A DNA stretch of 12,272 nt from Ettlia oleoabundans (GCA_019693395.1 JAAMXP010002789.1:1-12272); one strand, 5' to 3'; counted from the stretch's first letter, positions 1-9,519 are shown. Numbers and translations are program-made. The notes: generated by a model not told the origin, from the sequence alone.

Positions 1-2149
1 CCTCCCCCCGCGCCCCCCGGGGGCCCAGTCGTTGCAGCTATTGGCAATGGCACGTACGCTTGTCTATACCCTGCCTTGAATCCTGTCCACTCATCTCACC
101 TTACATGTCAAAAGTCAACCTGGGCATGTACATGGCATACTTACCCTTGACTAAGGGCGGTTCACTTGCTATGAATGGCTGCTTGCATATCCTTAACCAG
201 AGCCAATCAATCGGTTACTGCGGCGCCATCGTGCCTTGCATGCTTAACATATAAATACAGCGTTTCAAGTTGATCATCAACATCCAGGGTTGGCGAGGCT
301 TGCAGCAATGTTTCACAACTGCTCCCAATCACCATGGAACTAGGGAACATGGGAACCAGCAAAGCAGTCCAGTCAGCAGCTCCCCAAGTCGATTCTCTGC
401 CTCGATCAATAATAGAGACTGGCCATCATCCTGGTAAGCAGTTAAGCGCGCTATAAAAGGTGAGACATGCCTTCCTCTAAAATATCAAGAGACGTTTGTC
501 TTTGAGCAGGCTTTGCCATGTCGGCATATGGCCTATGGCAAACCAGGCCCTTTGGGACCTATCATGATTCGTGCCCAGTTAACCGCCTGGCCAGCAGACC
601 GTGTCGAAAGGACATGCAAATGATCCCCACTTTGGGCTGCCTTACCTTTATTAAAAGCCTCAAAATCGCCCCAGACTTGCTATAAAAGGAGCTGCAGGGC
701 ACAAATTAGCCAATTGTGAATGAGGGCGCTACTATTGACTTATGTCCCTTTCGCAAGAACCTATTTGTGGGCTGCTCATGACTTGGCAGGAGCAGCACCC
801 GCTGCTTCCGCTGTAACAATACTCACACAAGGAATGCGCGAAAAATATAAGTCAACGCAAGCTGAACTTTACTCTGTATTTGGGAAACATGAGAATTGCC
901 CCTTCAACAGGTGCTGCGAAACAACATGACTCAGGAATGCAAGAAGAATGCAAGGTTGAGAATTGAGACTTGTTGAGAATGCAAGGAGCGGGGCATGCAT
1001 CCCAAACTGGCCGATGATTTGCCCAATCACCACGTATGTCCTAGGCTGGATGCATATGTTTATTGTTGTGAAGGTGTTTGCCGCCCAAATCAGGCAAAAT
1101 TGCACACTGTCTGGCGGCCTTCAGTTGGAAATACTCTGATATCATAAGCAAAACCACCAACTGATGCACAATTGTACATGACTCCTACTTAAGAGAATTT
1201 CTTTATGATCTCGGCTGCATTTGGAGGAACTCAGGGGAGCCAGCAAGCAACCACACTCTGTTACAGATGGTTGGCCCTTTGGGAGGCAGCACTGTGATCT
1301 GTACCTTGCTAGTCTGCACCTCCACTGCTTGCCAAGCACAAGCCGCAGACTGCAATCGTCAAGGGCATGGCCAAGGGCCTCGCCCAGTGTCTTTGCTTCA
1401 CCCCATCCACCAAACCGCCTATTATCGTTGAGCGCAGGCAGAAAGCTCGATGAATCAGGAACGGTGGGCTCGATGATCAATGACGGGGCAAAATGGGGGC
1501 GACTGCACCAGGGCAGTAGGGCTCGAGGGGTTTGGGGGAGGCATGATGGCTTAACACTGCGGCAATGCCTTGATTGTAAAGTTGCAAGGTCAGAATGAGA
1601 AATAATCGACCGGCATGGGGCAGCAGTCCCGACATCCAGCTCAGTATGAAGTCCAAAGTTTTCGGGTGCGGCAGCGGTAGGGGCGAGCGGGGGTGGAAAG
1701 TGTTGGCCCTGTTGTGGCCTTCAGCGCAAACGCAAGATCATAGCACCCCGAAACTATTGACTTCTCGCCCAGATGGTTGCTTTCTGGCCTTCGGGCCGGA
1801 GAATCATCGCACCTTGTGCGGAACAGTGACCCCACCTTCACTAACGGCTGTTCAACCAAGAGAGAGAGGCACCACCCGGCGAAAGGAGTTCCCCTCGTGC
1901 AAGACCGTGGCTTTAGCGCCTAATTGCAGATTGTAGTTGTGAGGAATGCCACCTGGACGCACACCTGGACCTACTGGTGATTTTTGGCTGAGAACTCAAT
2001 GCATCAACAACTATTGATGGGCCGATCGTTTCCGCGCTTTTCTTGAGCCGACACACTCCACGAAGTGCCGCCCGTTTTTGAACTGCCGGCCGCTGCCTAT
2101 AGTTTTTGTCGCAAATTAACACTGGCGATCTCGTCCAGTTGGGGCCAAT
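1..2149. other. Upstream region with no recognised gene
   Basis: Several open frames of 60-125 codons occur on both strands, but none matches a family I recognise or shows a consistent exon structure. It begins with a C-rich stretch (1-26). TATA-like boxes are at 250-257, 452-459 and 681-688. The last part (about 1900-2149) should hold the PRIM1 promoter and 5' UTR. A TTTCCGCGC sequence at 2029-2037 resembles, but does not match, the E2F consensus expected near replication genes. The start of the window may cut a gene that lies further left. Confidence 0.5.
681..688 (+). promoter_or_regulatory. TATA-like box before a short open frame
   Basis: TATAAAAG lies 32 nt before an ATG at 720 that opens a 69-codon frame (to 929) with a hydrophobic start (MRALLLTYVPFA). 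Two similar boxes lie upstream (250 and 452). The short frame is not recognised and could be a first exon, a short gene or chance. Confidence 0.25.
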
Positions 2150-5100
2150 ATGGCGACGGAGCAGCCAGGTGCGAAAGCTCAACTGCAATTTTGCCGGCGT
2201 CCCAGTTCCCTCGTTACGGTTTGCACCCTCCTTCCATCTGCAGCAGTTCCTGCTGGAACGGACTTCACGAATGTCGGCGTTCAGGACATGATGAAGCTGT
2301 ATTACTGTGAGTCCCTGGGCTGCTGCGGTTGCCACTCCAGCTTGCGGAACTGCAGGCCTCACGGTGGTTGCGTACCGCTCCATTGACCCTCCTGCTGCAG
2401 CTCGCCTGTTCCCCCACCAGGAACTGTACAGGTGGTTGGCGTACGGAAATGGTACGCTGTTGCTGAGGCTGCATCGTCACGCAAGCTATGTTGCGACACT
2501 TGTTTGATGCCTCCATCAGTTCCACAGCCGTGCAGCCTGACCACTGCTTCCTCATTGCTGCGTTGGTATGCTTACAACCGGCAATCTTAATTCTACTCCC
2601 GCCTGCTCCCCACACGCAGACGGTAAACACCCACGACACGACGCTTCATACTTTCCGCGACGCGAGTTCTGCTTTACGCTTGATGGCGACATTTTTGTGC
2701 GGTATCAATCATTTAAGGTGCGTAGCAACCATGTTGTTTGCAGTGTCAGAATCGCATATTCTTGGTTGCCACGTTGCTTGCGCAGCCAGAAATGTACACA
2801 CTTCTCGCACGCGTGCCGCAAGGTGCTGCCCCGCAACTGCTGTATGTTCTTATTCATTTGATTGACATCCCTGGCACATTGTGTTGCAGGATGGAGTTGA
2901 TTTGGCAGCAGCATTGAAGGACCGATGCCCATCTAAAATTGATCTAGGGCCTGTATACAATGTTGAGCCACAGCGGCGATCTGCTTACCTGGGTGGGTAT
3001 GCTTGACTGTCACACAGCAATGGGCGTTGCCAATTTACGCCCATTCCATGTGTGTCTGTGTGTGTGGTGGTGGTGGTGGTGGTGGTGGTGACTCAAAATT
3101 TCTTGTTGAAACTGTACAACCCACAGCAGAAAGGCTTGTGAACACGCCAGGGAATGTGTTTGGCCAAAGCCTGGTGAAGCTGTGGCTCCCACCCAGAAGG
3201 ACATTGATGTGCAAAGTAAGGTGCAGTGTTGAGTTGCTGCCATTTTATGCTATGTGCCAGGTTCTGGCCAGGGGTTTTCACCTGTGGAGCGAGAGCTGGT
3301 GTTTGATATTGATCTGACGGATTACGATGATGTCCGAACCTGCGGCAAGGAGGGCCACATCTGCAGCAAGTGCTGGCCCCTCATGGCGGCTGCCATCAAG
3401 GTACGCACACATGCAGGGATATAATTGTGGGAGTCCGTAGGAAAGTGGGTTTGCGGCTTAGGCCGCTGTGCGTGTTCAGCGCGGGGTGCAGCGAGGGCTT
3501 TTCATGTCTTGCAGGGGACATCGAGAAGCTTCATCCAGCCCCAGTTGCTGAACATTTTTGTGCTATGCTGTCCTACGCTTAACACAAGCCCCTTCCCGCA
3601 GTATTGCAGATTTTGGATGTTGGCCTGCGTCAGGACTTTGGCTTTCAGCATATGCTGTTTGTTTATTCTGGCCGGCGTGGTGTGCACTGCTGGGTCTGCG
3701 ATGAGAGGTGCGCAACTGTGGCCCAATTTCCTGACTATTTTTTGCCAACTCAACAGGAGCACACTGTGGCTGCGTTTTTCTTGCATCACGGACAAGCAGG
3801 AGTTTTGCAGGGGCCCACGGCACTTCGATGGGCACCCTGGTATGACTTGCCTGGCATCAGAGCACATGCACCAGGTTTTTGTTGGCTTTCTTGATGTTGC
3901 TGCTTTCAATGCAGAGCGCGCAAGCTAACAGATGAACAGCGTTCCGCCATTGCCAGCTATTTTGCGGTGTACAAGGGGCAGGAACGGGGAGTGGCCAAGC
4001 TGGCGCTAGCACTAGATGACCACCCCTCAGTGATGCGAGCCTATGCTCTGCTGGAGGACGCTTTTGAGGAGGTGCGGATTGCTGCCAGAACTGAATTTTG
4101 CTTTTCATCCTACTCCATCCAAATGTTTGCTGTCTGTTTTTGCCATGGACCTGCCGTGGGTATGTTTTACGGGCCAATGCTCTCTGTTCCATGCAGCGTA
4201 TTTTGCCCAATCAGCGGCTGCTTGAGGATGACCAGCAGTGCAAGGCAGTGCTGGCATATCTTCCAAATGATGCGAGTGAGTTGCGATGTGGCCGGGCTGC
4301 AGTGGTGGCAGGCATTGACCTGTTGTGTTGTGGTGTTAACCATATCAGATGGTAACGGGTGGGTGGGGGGTCTGCGCCGACCCAAAACCTTGAAAGCCAT
4401 CTGATACGGCTTGATTGATGCAGCAGTGCACTCTGGCCTTCTCTGCGGTGTGTGGTATGCTTCAAAGTAGTATGCACACACCCTGACCTGAGCGCAACCA
4501 ATGCTCAGGGTTGCATCTGTGTGCAGCACATTAGCCTAAAAGCACGGTCACGGACATTCAATTTGACCGATTTACCACTCTCAACACACGGTGTTCGGCC
4601 TGCTGCATTGGGCGAGGACACTGTTGCCTTCAAAACTGAATGCCTAGGGCCTCCTGCTTTGGGCAGTAAGCACGCTCGCGAAGCAGCGTTGATAGCCTTC
4701 CCTGCCAACATCAACTTACGTACTTCCGCTGACTTCGCTGCCCACCTTTGTTGAGCAGCACTCGAGCACCTGAAAAGTATGCAACGGATTAAAGACTGGC
4801 TCAATCTGCGCTCGAGTAGTTGTAAAATATCTTAAAGCACAGTTAGGCGTCAGCGCCTGGAACTTTTGGTTTGGCAACCCTCCCTCCTCTCTTTCTCGAC
4901 AAAGAAGGGAGTACTTGGTAGATTGAAAATGGGGTGAGAAGTGGGCTCAGCACGCCCAGCAGAGGGGCCTATCCGTGTATGGATGGCCCTCCCGCGTTGT
5001 TTTGGTGCATTTGAAAACGCGCAAAGGGACTAAATATAGTTTCAGGCCCTCATTTGTGCTGATTTGGCAGCTTTGCAAGCAGCATCCTGCCATGCCAGCC

Positions 5101-6836
5101 GCATGCATGATTTGAATTTACGTTGTGCACAATGGCATGCTCGACTTTGAGCAAGTACAAAGTTTCAATGAGTACGACCTTCAAACAGCGACCTAGGGTT
5201 TGGGGCTATATAATGCCTCTCATCTCAACAGCATGGCAGAATGTGGGTAAGGCTGCCATTGCAGAAAGGTGCTGGTAGACATGCAGTGATGCCAATTTGT
5301 GCTTCCTGCCTTGAGGCAGGGCGGAAAGCCCTGCACCAGCCAATAAACCAGCTGCATGAGAGACAGGCAGTCAGAGACAAGAGGGCCAGGTTGCAAGCAG
5401 CCTCCAACGCTGCTGCTAGAGCAGGCAGCAGCCAAGGCAGCGGAGGGCACGGGAGGTGCGAGGGCTGGGGCAGCGGCAGGGGTAGGGGCAGGAGCCAGAG
5501 GAGGGCTTAAAAACAATTTGTGGGCTTCCCTTTCTTTTAAGCCCTCTGAGCAAGGCTGTTTAGTTTCCAACTTAGCTAGCACGTTTGATAGGCGTTGTAG
5601 GGGCACGCTGCACATCAGTTCAACGGCAAGATGTTCTTTGTATGCTGTAATATATACATCTTCCAGCCTCCCTCCCTCCTCCCGTTCTTTCAATCTTGAT
5701 GTTGCCTATCCGAAAGTTTCAGGCGCTGCCGCCTTGCAACACTTCTGCAGTCCAGTATCTCAGGCAATTGATACAGAAATACTGCAGTATGCTGTCAGTG
5801 GAATGGTTTAGCCTCTTGGTCACTCAATGGTGGTAATATACGGATCCCTTGGGGTTGAATTGCAGTAAGGAGTGCTGTAGAGCGGCGATGGGAGGGTGTG
5901 TCCAGCAGCAAGGAGCGGTGGAGGGCGCTGCGGGAAGAGGTTGAAGCTGAGGCTCAGGTGTGCAGGCCAATCGGCATGGCGCACTTAAAGCCACTGTATA
6001 CTTTGCACCTGGGAGTCATCTGCATCAGATCATGCATTTAGACTATCGCGTTTTGGTCCAAATCAGTGGGATTGGGGTCCCTTTTTGTGCAGGCACTTGA
6101 AGCCGCTCGTAAGCAGGTTGGGGAGGGGCCTCGCACGGCGAAGACAATGCGCAAGGCAATCAAGGACATTGTTTGCGCATACAGCTATCCACGGCTGGAT
6201 ATGGAGGTGTCAAAGAAAATGAACCACTTGCTCAAGGTGCGATTGATCAGCAATGTGGGCAATGCATGTCTTGCCACAATCACGGTTTTAACATGCCTGC
6301 CCTACCACCTCCTTCTGCAATCGGGAAAGGCTTACATTACCCATATACCTGGCAATTTGTGCTTGTGATATTCCTGCAGACACCCTTTTGTGTGCACCCC
6401 AAAACGGGCAAGGTTTGTGTGCCAATCGATCCTGAAGTCGCATGGGAGTTTGACCCCGACACTGTTTGCACCGTTGGCGGCCTTTTGAACCAGCTGAACA
6501 GCAGCAATCTGGCAATGGTGCAGGTAAGTTGCAATCCTTGCCACTCAACTATTTGCTGCTGCTCATGATTGCTGCACCGTCGGCAGACTTGCATTGCAGA
6601 CTGGTGGCAGGCAGACCCAGCATCATACCCCTCCATGCATAAACTCGTCTTAAGATGATTCTGCTGTGGCACTGTCTATCCTGCTGCAGGGTGAGGAACC
6701 ATGGCGGGCCACAGAAATGAGCCAAGCAGTGGACACGTTTCGCTCTTGCTTCTTGGATGCGATGCAAGCAGATGTGAAGGCGGGGCTGGCAGAGAAGGCA
6801 CGAGCGGCAGCAACACACCCAACCCTGGCATGGTGA
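2150..6836 (+). CDS. PRIM1: DNA primase small (catalytic) subunit, 13 exons
   Basis: Catalytic subunit of the DNA polymerase alpha-primase complex. With the large subunit (PRIM2) it makes the RNA primers for nuclear DNA replication. Exons: 2150-2168, 2244-2306, 2401-2451, 2620-2717, 2890-2992, 3261-3400, 3610-3707, 3915-4071, 4197-4275, 5866-5957, 6093-6236, 6380-6523 and 6690-6836 (TGA stop). All introns are GT-AG, the phases agree, and 1335 nt encode 444 aa; the human protein has 420. Visible hallmarks: FDIDLTDYDD with the metal-binding Asp127 and Asp129; a Cys-rich zinc motif at 139-149; YSGRRGVHCWVCDE (177-190) with nucleotide-binding Ser178, Arg180, Arg181 and His184; YPRLDMEVSK with the third catalytic Asp336; and LLK plus VHPKTG with Lys348 and His354. 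The helical C-terminus also follows the family. Odd points: Gly140 replaces a zinc-ligand Cys, and intron 9 is 1.59 kb. The least certain parts are exon 1 (intron 1 is in frame if retained) and exon 10, which was placed by phase and weak similarity. Family call is very secure. Confidence 0.95.
2169..2243 (+). other. Short optional intron 1 of PRIM1
   Basis: A 75-nt segment starting GTGCGA and ending in a pyrimidine-rich stretch plus CTGCAG. Its removal joins MATEQP to a conserved N-terminal helix containing DMMKLYY. The segment is a multiple of three and has no stop, so retention would only add 25 residues. The acceptor is CAGCAG, a NAGNAG site that could drop one residue. Transcript data would decide; splicing is preferred because a short N-terminus is usual for the family. 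Confidence 0.5.
3049..3090 (+). repeat. TG / TGG microsatellite in PRIM1 intron 5
   Basis: A short imperfect TG run (about 3049-3066) passes into roughly nine TGG units (3065-3090). It lies wholly within intron 5 (2993-3260), so length changes should not alter the protein. Read on the opposite strand it gives a spurious polyhistidine run. Confidence 0.95.
4340..4409. repeat. 13-bp inverted repeat with a G-run loop
   Basis: CCATATCAGATGG (4340-4352) and CCATCTGATACGG (4397-4409) are complementary with one mismatch and flank 44 nt. The spacer contains G-runs at 4357-4359, 4361-4363 and 4365-4370. It could form a hairpin in the intron transcript or be the remnant of a small inverted-repeat element. 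No flanking target duplication was identified. Confidence 0.6.
5207..5214 (+). promoter_or_regulatory. TATA-like box inside PRIM1 intron 9
   Basis: TATATAAT lies 26 nt before a first ATG (5233, stopped after five codons by TAA) and 34 nt before the ATG of the 5241-5510 frame. This is a plausible core-promoter motif by sequence only; AT-rich octamers occur by chance. Confidence 0.25.
5241..5510 (+). CDS. Possible small nested gene or exon remnant, unrecognised
   Basis: Open frame of 89 codons inside PRIM1 intron 9. Its middle reads as a CxxC pair (ICASCLEAGR) followed by a charged helix (INQLHERQAVRDKRARL) and an Ala-rich segment. The C-terminus is Gly/Arg-rich and ends SQRRA before a TAA. 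A TATA-like box lies upstream and a UGUAA motif at 5646-5650, about 136 nt after the stop. The CxxC-plus-coiled-coil layout loosely recalls N-termini of Atg14/UVRAG-type proteins, but the similarity is too short to name it. On the same strand as its host, its poly(A) site would compete with full-length PRIM1. It may equally be a chance frame in GC-rich repeat-like DNA. Confidence 0.2.
   Translation: MWVRLPLQKGAGRHAVMPICASCLEAGRKALHQPINQLHERQAVRDKRARLQAASNAAARAGSSQGSGGHGRCEGWGSGRGRGRSQRRA
5646..5650 (+). terminator. UGUAA poly(A)-type motif in intron 9
   Basis: TGTAA follows the open frame ending at 5510. It matches the green-algal poly(A) signal by sequence only. If used, it would truncate PRIM1 after exon 9. 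Another copy is at 4821-4825. Confidence 0.2.
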
Positions 6837-6952
6837 TACATTCCTAGAAGACGCATGCGTGTTGGTGATCTTTGTTGCAGCTTCTGCTTTCAACAATTTT
6901 GAACTGCCACATGCATAGCAGGCAGGTTGCACAAGTATGGGCATGCAGAGTG

Positions 6953-6957
6953 TGTAA
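6953..6957 (+). terminator. Candidate UGUAA poly(A) signal of PRIM1
   Basis: TGTAA lies 117 nt after the PRIM1 stop and before the convergent Tic22 stop at 7079. It is the first such motif downstream of the stop on this strand, and spacing and position suit a short 3' UTR. No TTACA (the reverse-strand equivalent) was seen between 6840 and 7078, so the signal of the opposing gene is not identified. Confidence 0.5.
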
Positions 6958-7078
6958 GCTGTGGCTGCAGGTAAAAGAAATACAGCTGGATGACAGCTGC
7001 ACTCGTGCAACAAAATGTATATGTAGCTTGCACATCTTGGCCCTAAGTAACGTTGACGGTTTTGGGGGCAGCCTGCCA

Positions 7079-9519
7079 TCAGTGTGTGGCAACACTGCGT
7101 GGCGGCACAAACACAACATCAGACCACTCGTTCTTTTGATCGTGCTCCATGCGACTGATTACTTCCTCTAATGATCCGACATCCACACGAGGCAACTTCT
7201 GCAAACACACAACATTAATAATCACGCAAGCTTGCATTAACACTTGCTGTGGGGTGGCTGGCTGGGGGGCAGGAGCGGCAACTCAAAACTACCACTCAGT
7301 TGCAATGCTCATCATCGCACCTGATTCTTGGCTGCCTCTACCAAGCGCTGCTCGTACTTCTGCACCCGCTCCCTGGCTTGGGTGGCCTTGCGCTGCGCCG
7401 CCTTGCGTGCCCGTTCCGACGTTGCCCCAGCGAGCTGCAACAAACAAATACGTATGTCTGTCGGCTTTTTAACATTCCCGTGCATCATCTGCTCAGGCAA
7501 TGGAGCAACTAGTTCTTGTGTAAAGATGTCTCCGCTAACTGCTAATACAATACTACACGGCGGTTGCAGAACGATCGCGTGCACCTCGTTTTCAGCCGCC
7601 TGCAGCTCGCCACGGGCCCTCTCCGCCTTGGCGCTTGTCTCTGCCTGCGCTGCAGCTTCTTTGCTGCTGAACGCTGCTCCAAGTGCTGCATCTAGGTCGT
7701 CTTTGCTGCACCAAGTGAGTGCAGCGGCACTTCCTGTTGATGCTTTCTTCAAACAAGAGCTTGGCTGACCCAGTCTATAGCCAATGCAACAAAGTCTGCA
7801 TCAGCAGCATACCATGGCGACATGGTGCAAAGTAGCACTGCAGCCGCCAACCAAACCTGAAGAACAGTGGAGTGTATCGGTCCTTCTCCCCCTTAATAGT
7901 CAGCCCCTCCGCCTGGAAAAGTGGCACGCCCTGGAAGCCCGTGGCCGGCACGCCCGCATGCTGGTACAGCTGCACCATTGCACGGAATAGTGCATTCTAA
8001 AATCGGCGTACAGTTCTGGTAGGCTTTGGGGTGGGGTGGGGTGCAGGGCCTCGCAGATCTCACACCCCCAAAACAACCCGTCAAGCTGCCACTGTCCCGG
8101 CAGCTGTCTCTGCTTTCTCACTGATAATTGTAAGAGGACTGCTTACCAGCAAGCTTTTACCACCCACAACAATGCAAACAGTCCATAACTTCTTGTTAAA
8201 AAGGGTTTTGCAAGGCAGCTAGATGTTGAGTCTTCTCAGCTTTTCTGAAAAGTGCTGCTCAACTAGCTACAGCCCTGACTGACAGGCACCAACATCTACA
8301 AACAGTGATGCCTTGCCTTTCTAACTGCAGCAGTATCAAGACTAGATTGCTGCCCAGCCTAACAGCCCTGCCCAAACAACAGTCACACCTGTAACGCCGA
8401 CTCCACATGCCGTGGGTCCGGCATGAAGCGGAACATGACGCCCTCTGTGCCTGTTTCGCTGCGGGGTGTTGTGGCAAACTCATATACTCGATCCATAGAT
8501 GTCGTCGCCACTCGGGCCTGCTTGCCCAATTTTGGGTTGGACTCCTTGATCTGCAGCGCAACAAGGTCCAGATTGATCGCTTCTGGCATTAGGGCTGGCG
8601 CATGCGGGAGTGCAGAGGTAACCAGAGCGCAAAAACCACAACAGCAGCGACGAGATGGACGCATTTTTGATGTGTGGGATGGGTGTGGGGGTTTGGGCAA
8701 GTGCGTCGTTGGTCGGGGTGGGGTGCATCTCAAGTCAAAGCGCATAACTTTCGCGTTCACCAAACAACTACCATCCGCCTATGTTCCAAGCATAACCCAC
8801 CGTTTTGAGCATGGCCTGGGCCTCCGGTTCAGAGAAAAAGAAGAGGCCCAGCTGCTTGGCCTCATCCTGGAGGAGATAGTAGTTGGCGTTTTAGGTGTTT
8901 AGCACATCCACTAAAGTATGGTGGGTGAAAAAATTTCCCAGCAGGTGCCCCAGGAATTGGTAGTGACCCTTGGCAAACCTGGTCGTTATGTCGGTGACTT
9001 TGTTGTAGATGTCATGGAGATGGAATGAAGAGCTATAGCTGAACTGTGCTTGTAAAAATACCCACCTCCCCCGCAACCAGCACAAACTCGTTCTTGCTGT
9101 TGACCACGGCGAATATGGGAACAGCATTGAGCCGCGCCTTAACCGTTTCCGGGTTAAATGCCAGCTCGAAAAGGGGCTGGGCAGCAGCGGCATTGTCACT
9201 GCAGGTGCCTGCCAAGCTTGCGGTCACGGACTGCGAGCGAGCATACAACCAATAAATTAGCACTGCAAATGATTTTACAACTGCATTGCATGCTCTCAGC
9301 CAGCAACAGGTCACACCAAGCAAACAGACGATACCAAAAAGCAGCCGCACATCAACTCACCGCCAGCAGCGGGGTTGCACGTGGCAGCGGTGGCCTGAGC
9401 GCCTGCTGGCACTGCTGGCACAACTCAGCAGCACGACTGCTGGCCTTTTGCAGATTCGCGGTTATTTGAGAAACATTGTGTTGCACCAAGTCGCGCAAGC
9501 GAATGAGGTTACAGTCCAT
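7079..9519 (-). CDS. TIC22: Tic22-family chloroplast import protein, 8 exons
   Basis: Tic22 proteins sit peripherally in the space between the plastid envelope membranes and act like chaperones for preproteins passing from TOC to TIC. Exons in transcription order: 9519-9361, 9230-9066, 8866-8797, 8582-8389, 7969-7857, 7705-7585, 7434-7321 and 7198-7079. They total 1056 nt, 351 aa. Conserved blocks: an N-terminal helical region; VPIFAVVNSKNEFVLV (90-105); KQLGLFFFSEPEAQAML; GVMFRFMPDPRHVESAL; GFQGVPLFQAEGLTI; RYTPLFFSKDDLDAAL; and the C-terminal VGSLEEVISRM plus WSDVVFVPPR. No membrane segment is seen. An in-frame TGA lies four codons before the ATG. Uncertain points: the exon 3 donor (GTTATG at 8796 keeps frame; the better-looking GTGGGT at 8800 does not) and the exon 5 acceptor (7996 is also in phase, adding nine residues). 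Odd: about 70 coiled-coil-like residues (246-316) precede the last block. Confidence 0.93.
8028..8042 (-). repeat. GGGGT triplication in Tic22 intron 4
   Basis: Three GGGGT units on the plus strand, read as a CACCCC-type pyrimidine tract on the transcribed strand, sit about 30 nt upstream of the alternative exon 5 acceptor. They may serve as a pyrimidine tract or simply be a small repeat. A similar G-rich stretch (about 8676-8726) lies in intron 3. Confidence 0.6.

Larger units (their letters stand above)
4276..5865 (+). other. Outsized intron 9 of PRIM1 (1.59 kb)
   Basis: The donor GTGAGT follows the codons for LAYLPNDA and the acceptor TTGCAG precedes the exon encoding RSAVERRWEG. Both sides are phase 1 and restore the frame. 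The other eleven introns are 75-268 nt. The interior holds an inverted repeat with G-runs (4340-4409), a pair of XhoI-like palindromic segments near 4760 and 4810, pyrimidine tracts (4878-4899 and 5663-5692), UGUAA motifs at 4821 and 5646, a TATA-like box at 5207 and an open frame at 5241-5510. No conserved primase block appears to be missing, so the extra length is probably inserted DNA. Confidence 0.7.

Noticed and set aside
1142..1480. Minus-strand frame with coding-like text (GEAKTLGEALGHALDDCSLR)
   Set aside because: No family recognised and no convincing exon partners; the opposite strand is also open. Could be an exon remnant but unsupported.
1913..2383. 156-codon minus-strand frame
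   Set aside because: Antisense to PRIM1 exons 1-2 and its upstream region, and its translation resembles no known family.
3010..3243. Minus-strand open frame with a run of nine histidines
   Set aside because: The run is the reverse complement of the TGG microsatellite in PRIM1 intron 5, and the frame overlaps true exons.
4505..4804. Minus-strand 99-codon frame in intron 9 (SAEVRKLMLAGKAINAASRA)
   Set aside because: Vaguely like the segment before reverse transcriptase domains, but no conserved polymerase block follows and an equally long plus-strand frame overlaps it. Too weak to annotate.
5220..5693. 157-codon minus-strand frame with Pro/Ala repeats
   Set aside because: Low-complexity shadow of the GC-rich stretch at 5400-5510; no recognisable domain.
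7312..7752. Single 146-codon minus-strand gene
   Set aside because: It fuses Tic22 exons 6 and 7 with the intervening intron and stops in intron 7; the conserved C-terminal exon at 7198-7079 shows the true structure.
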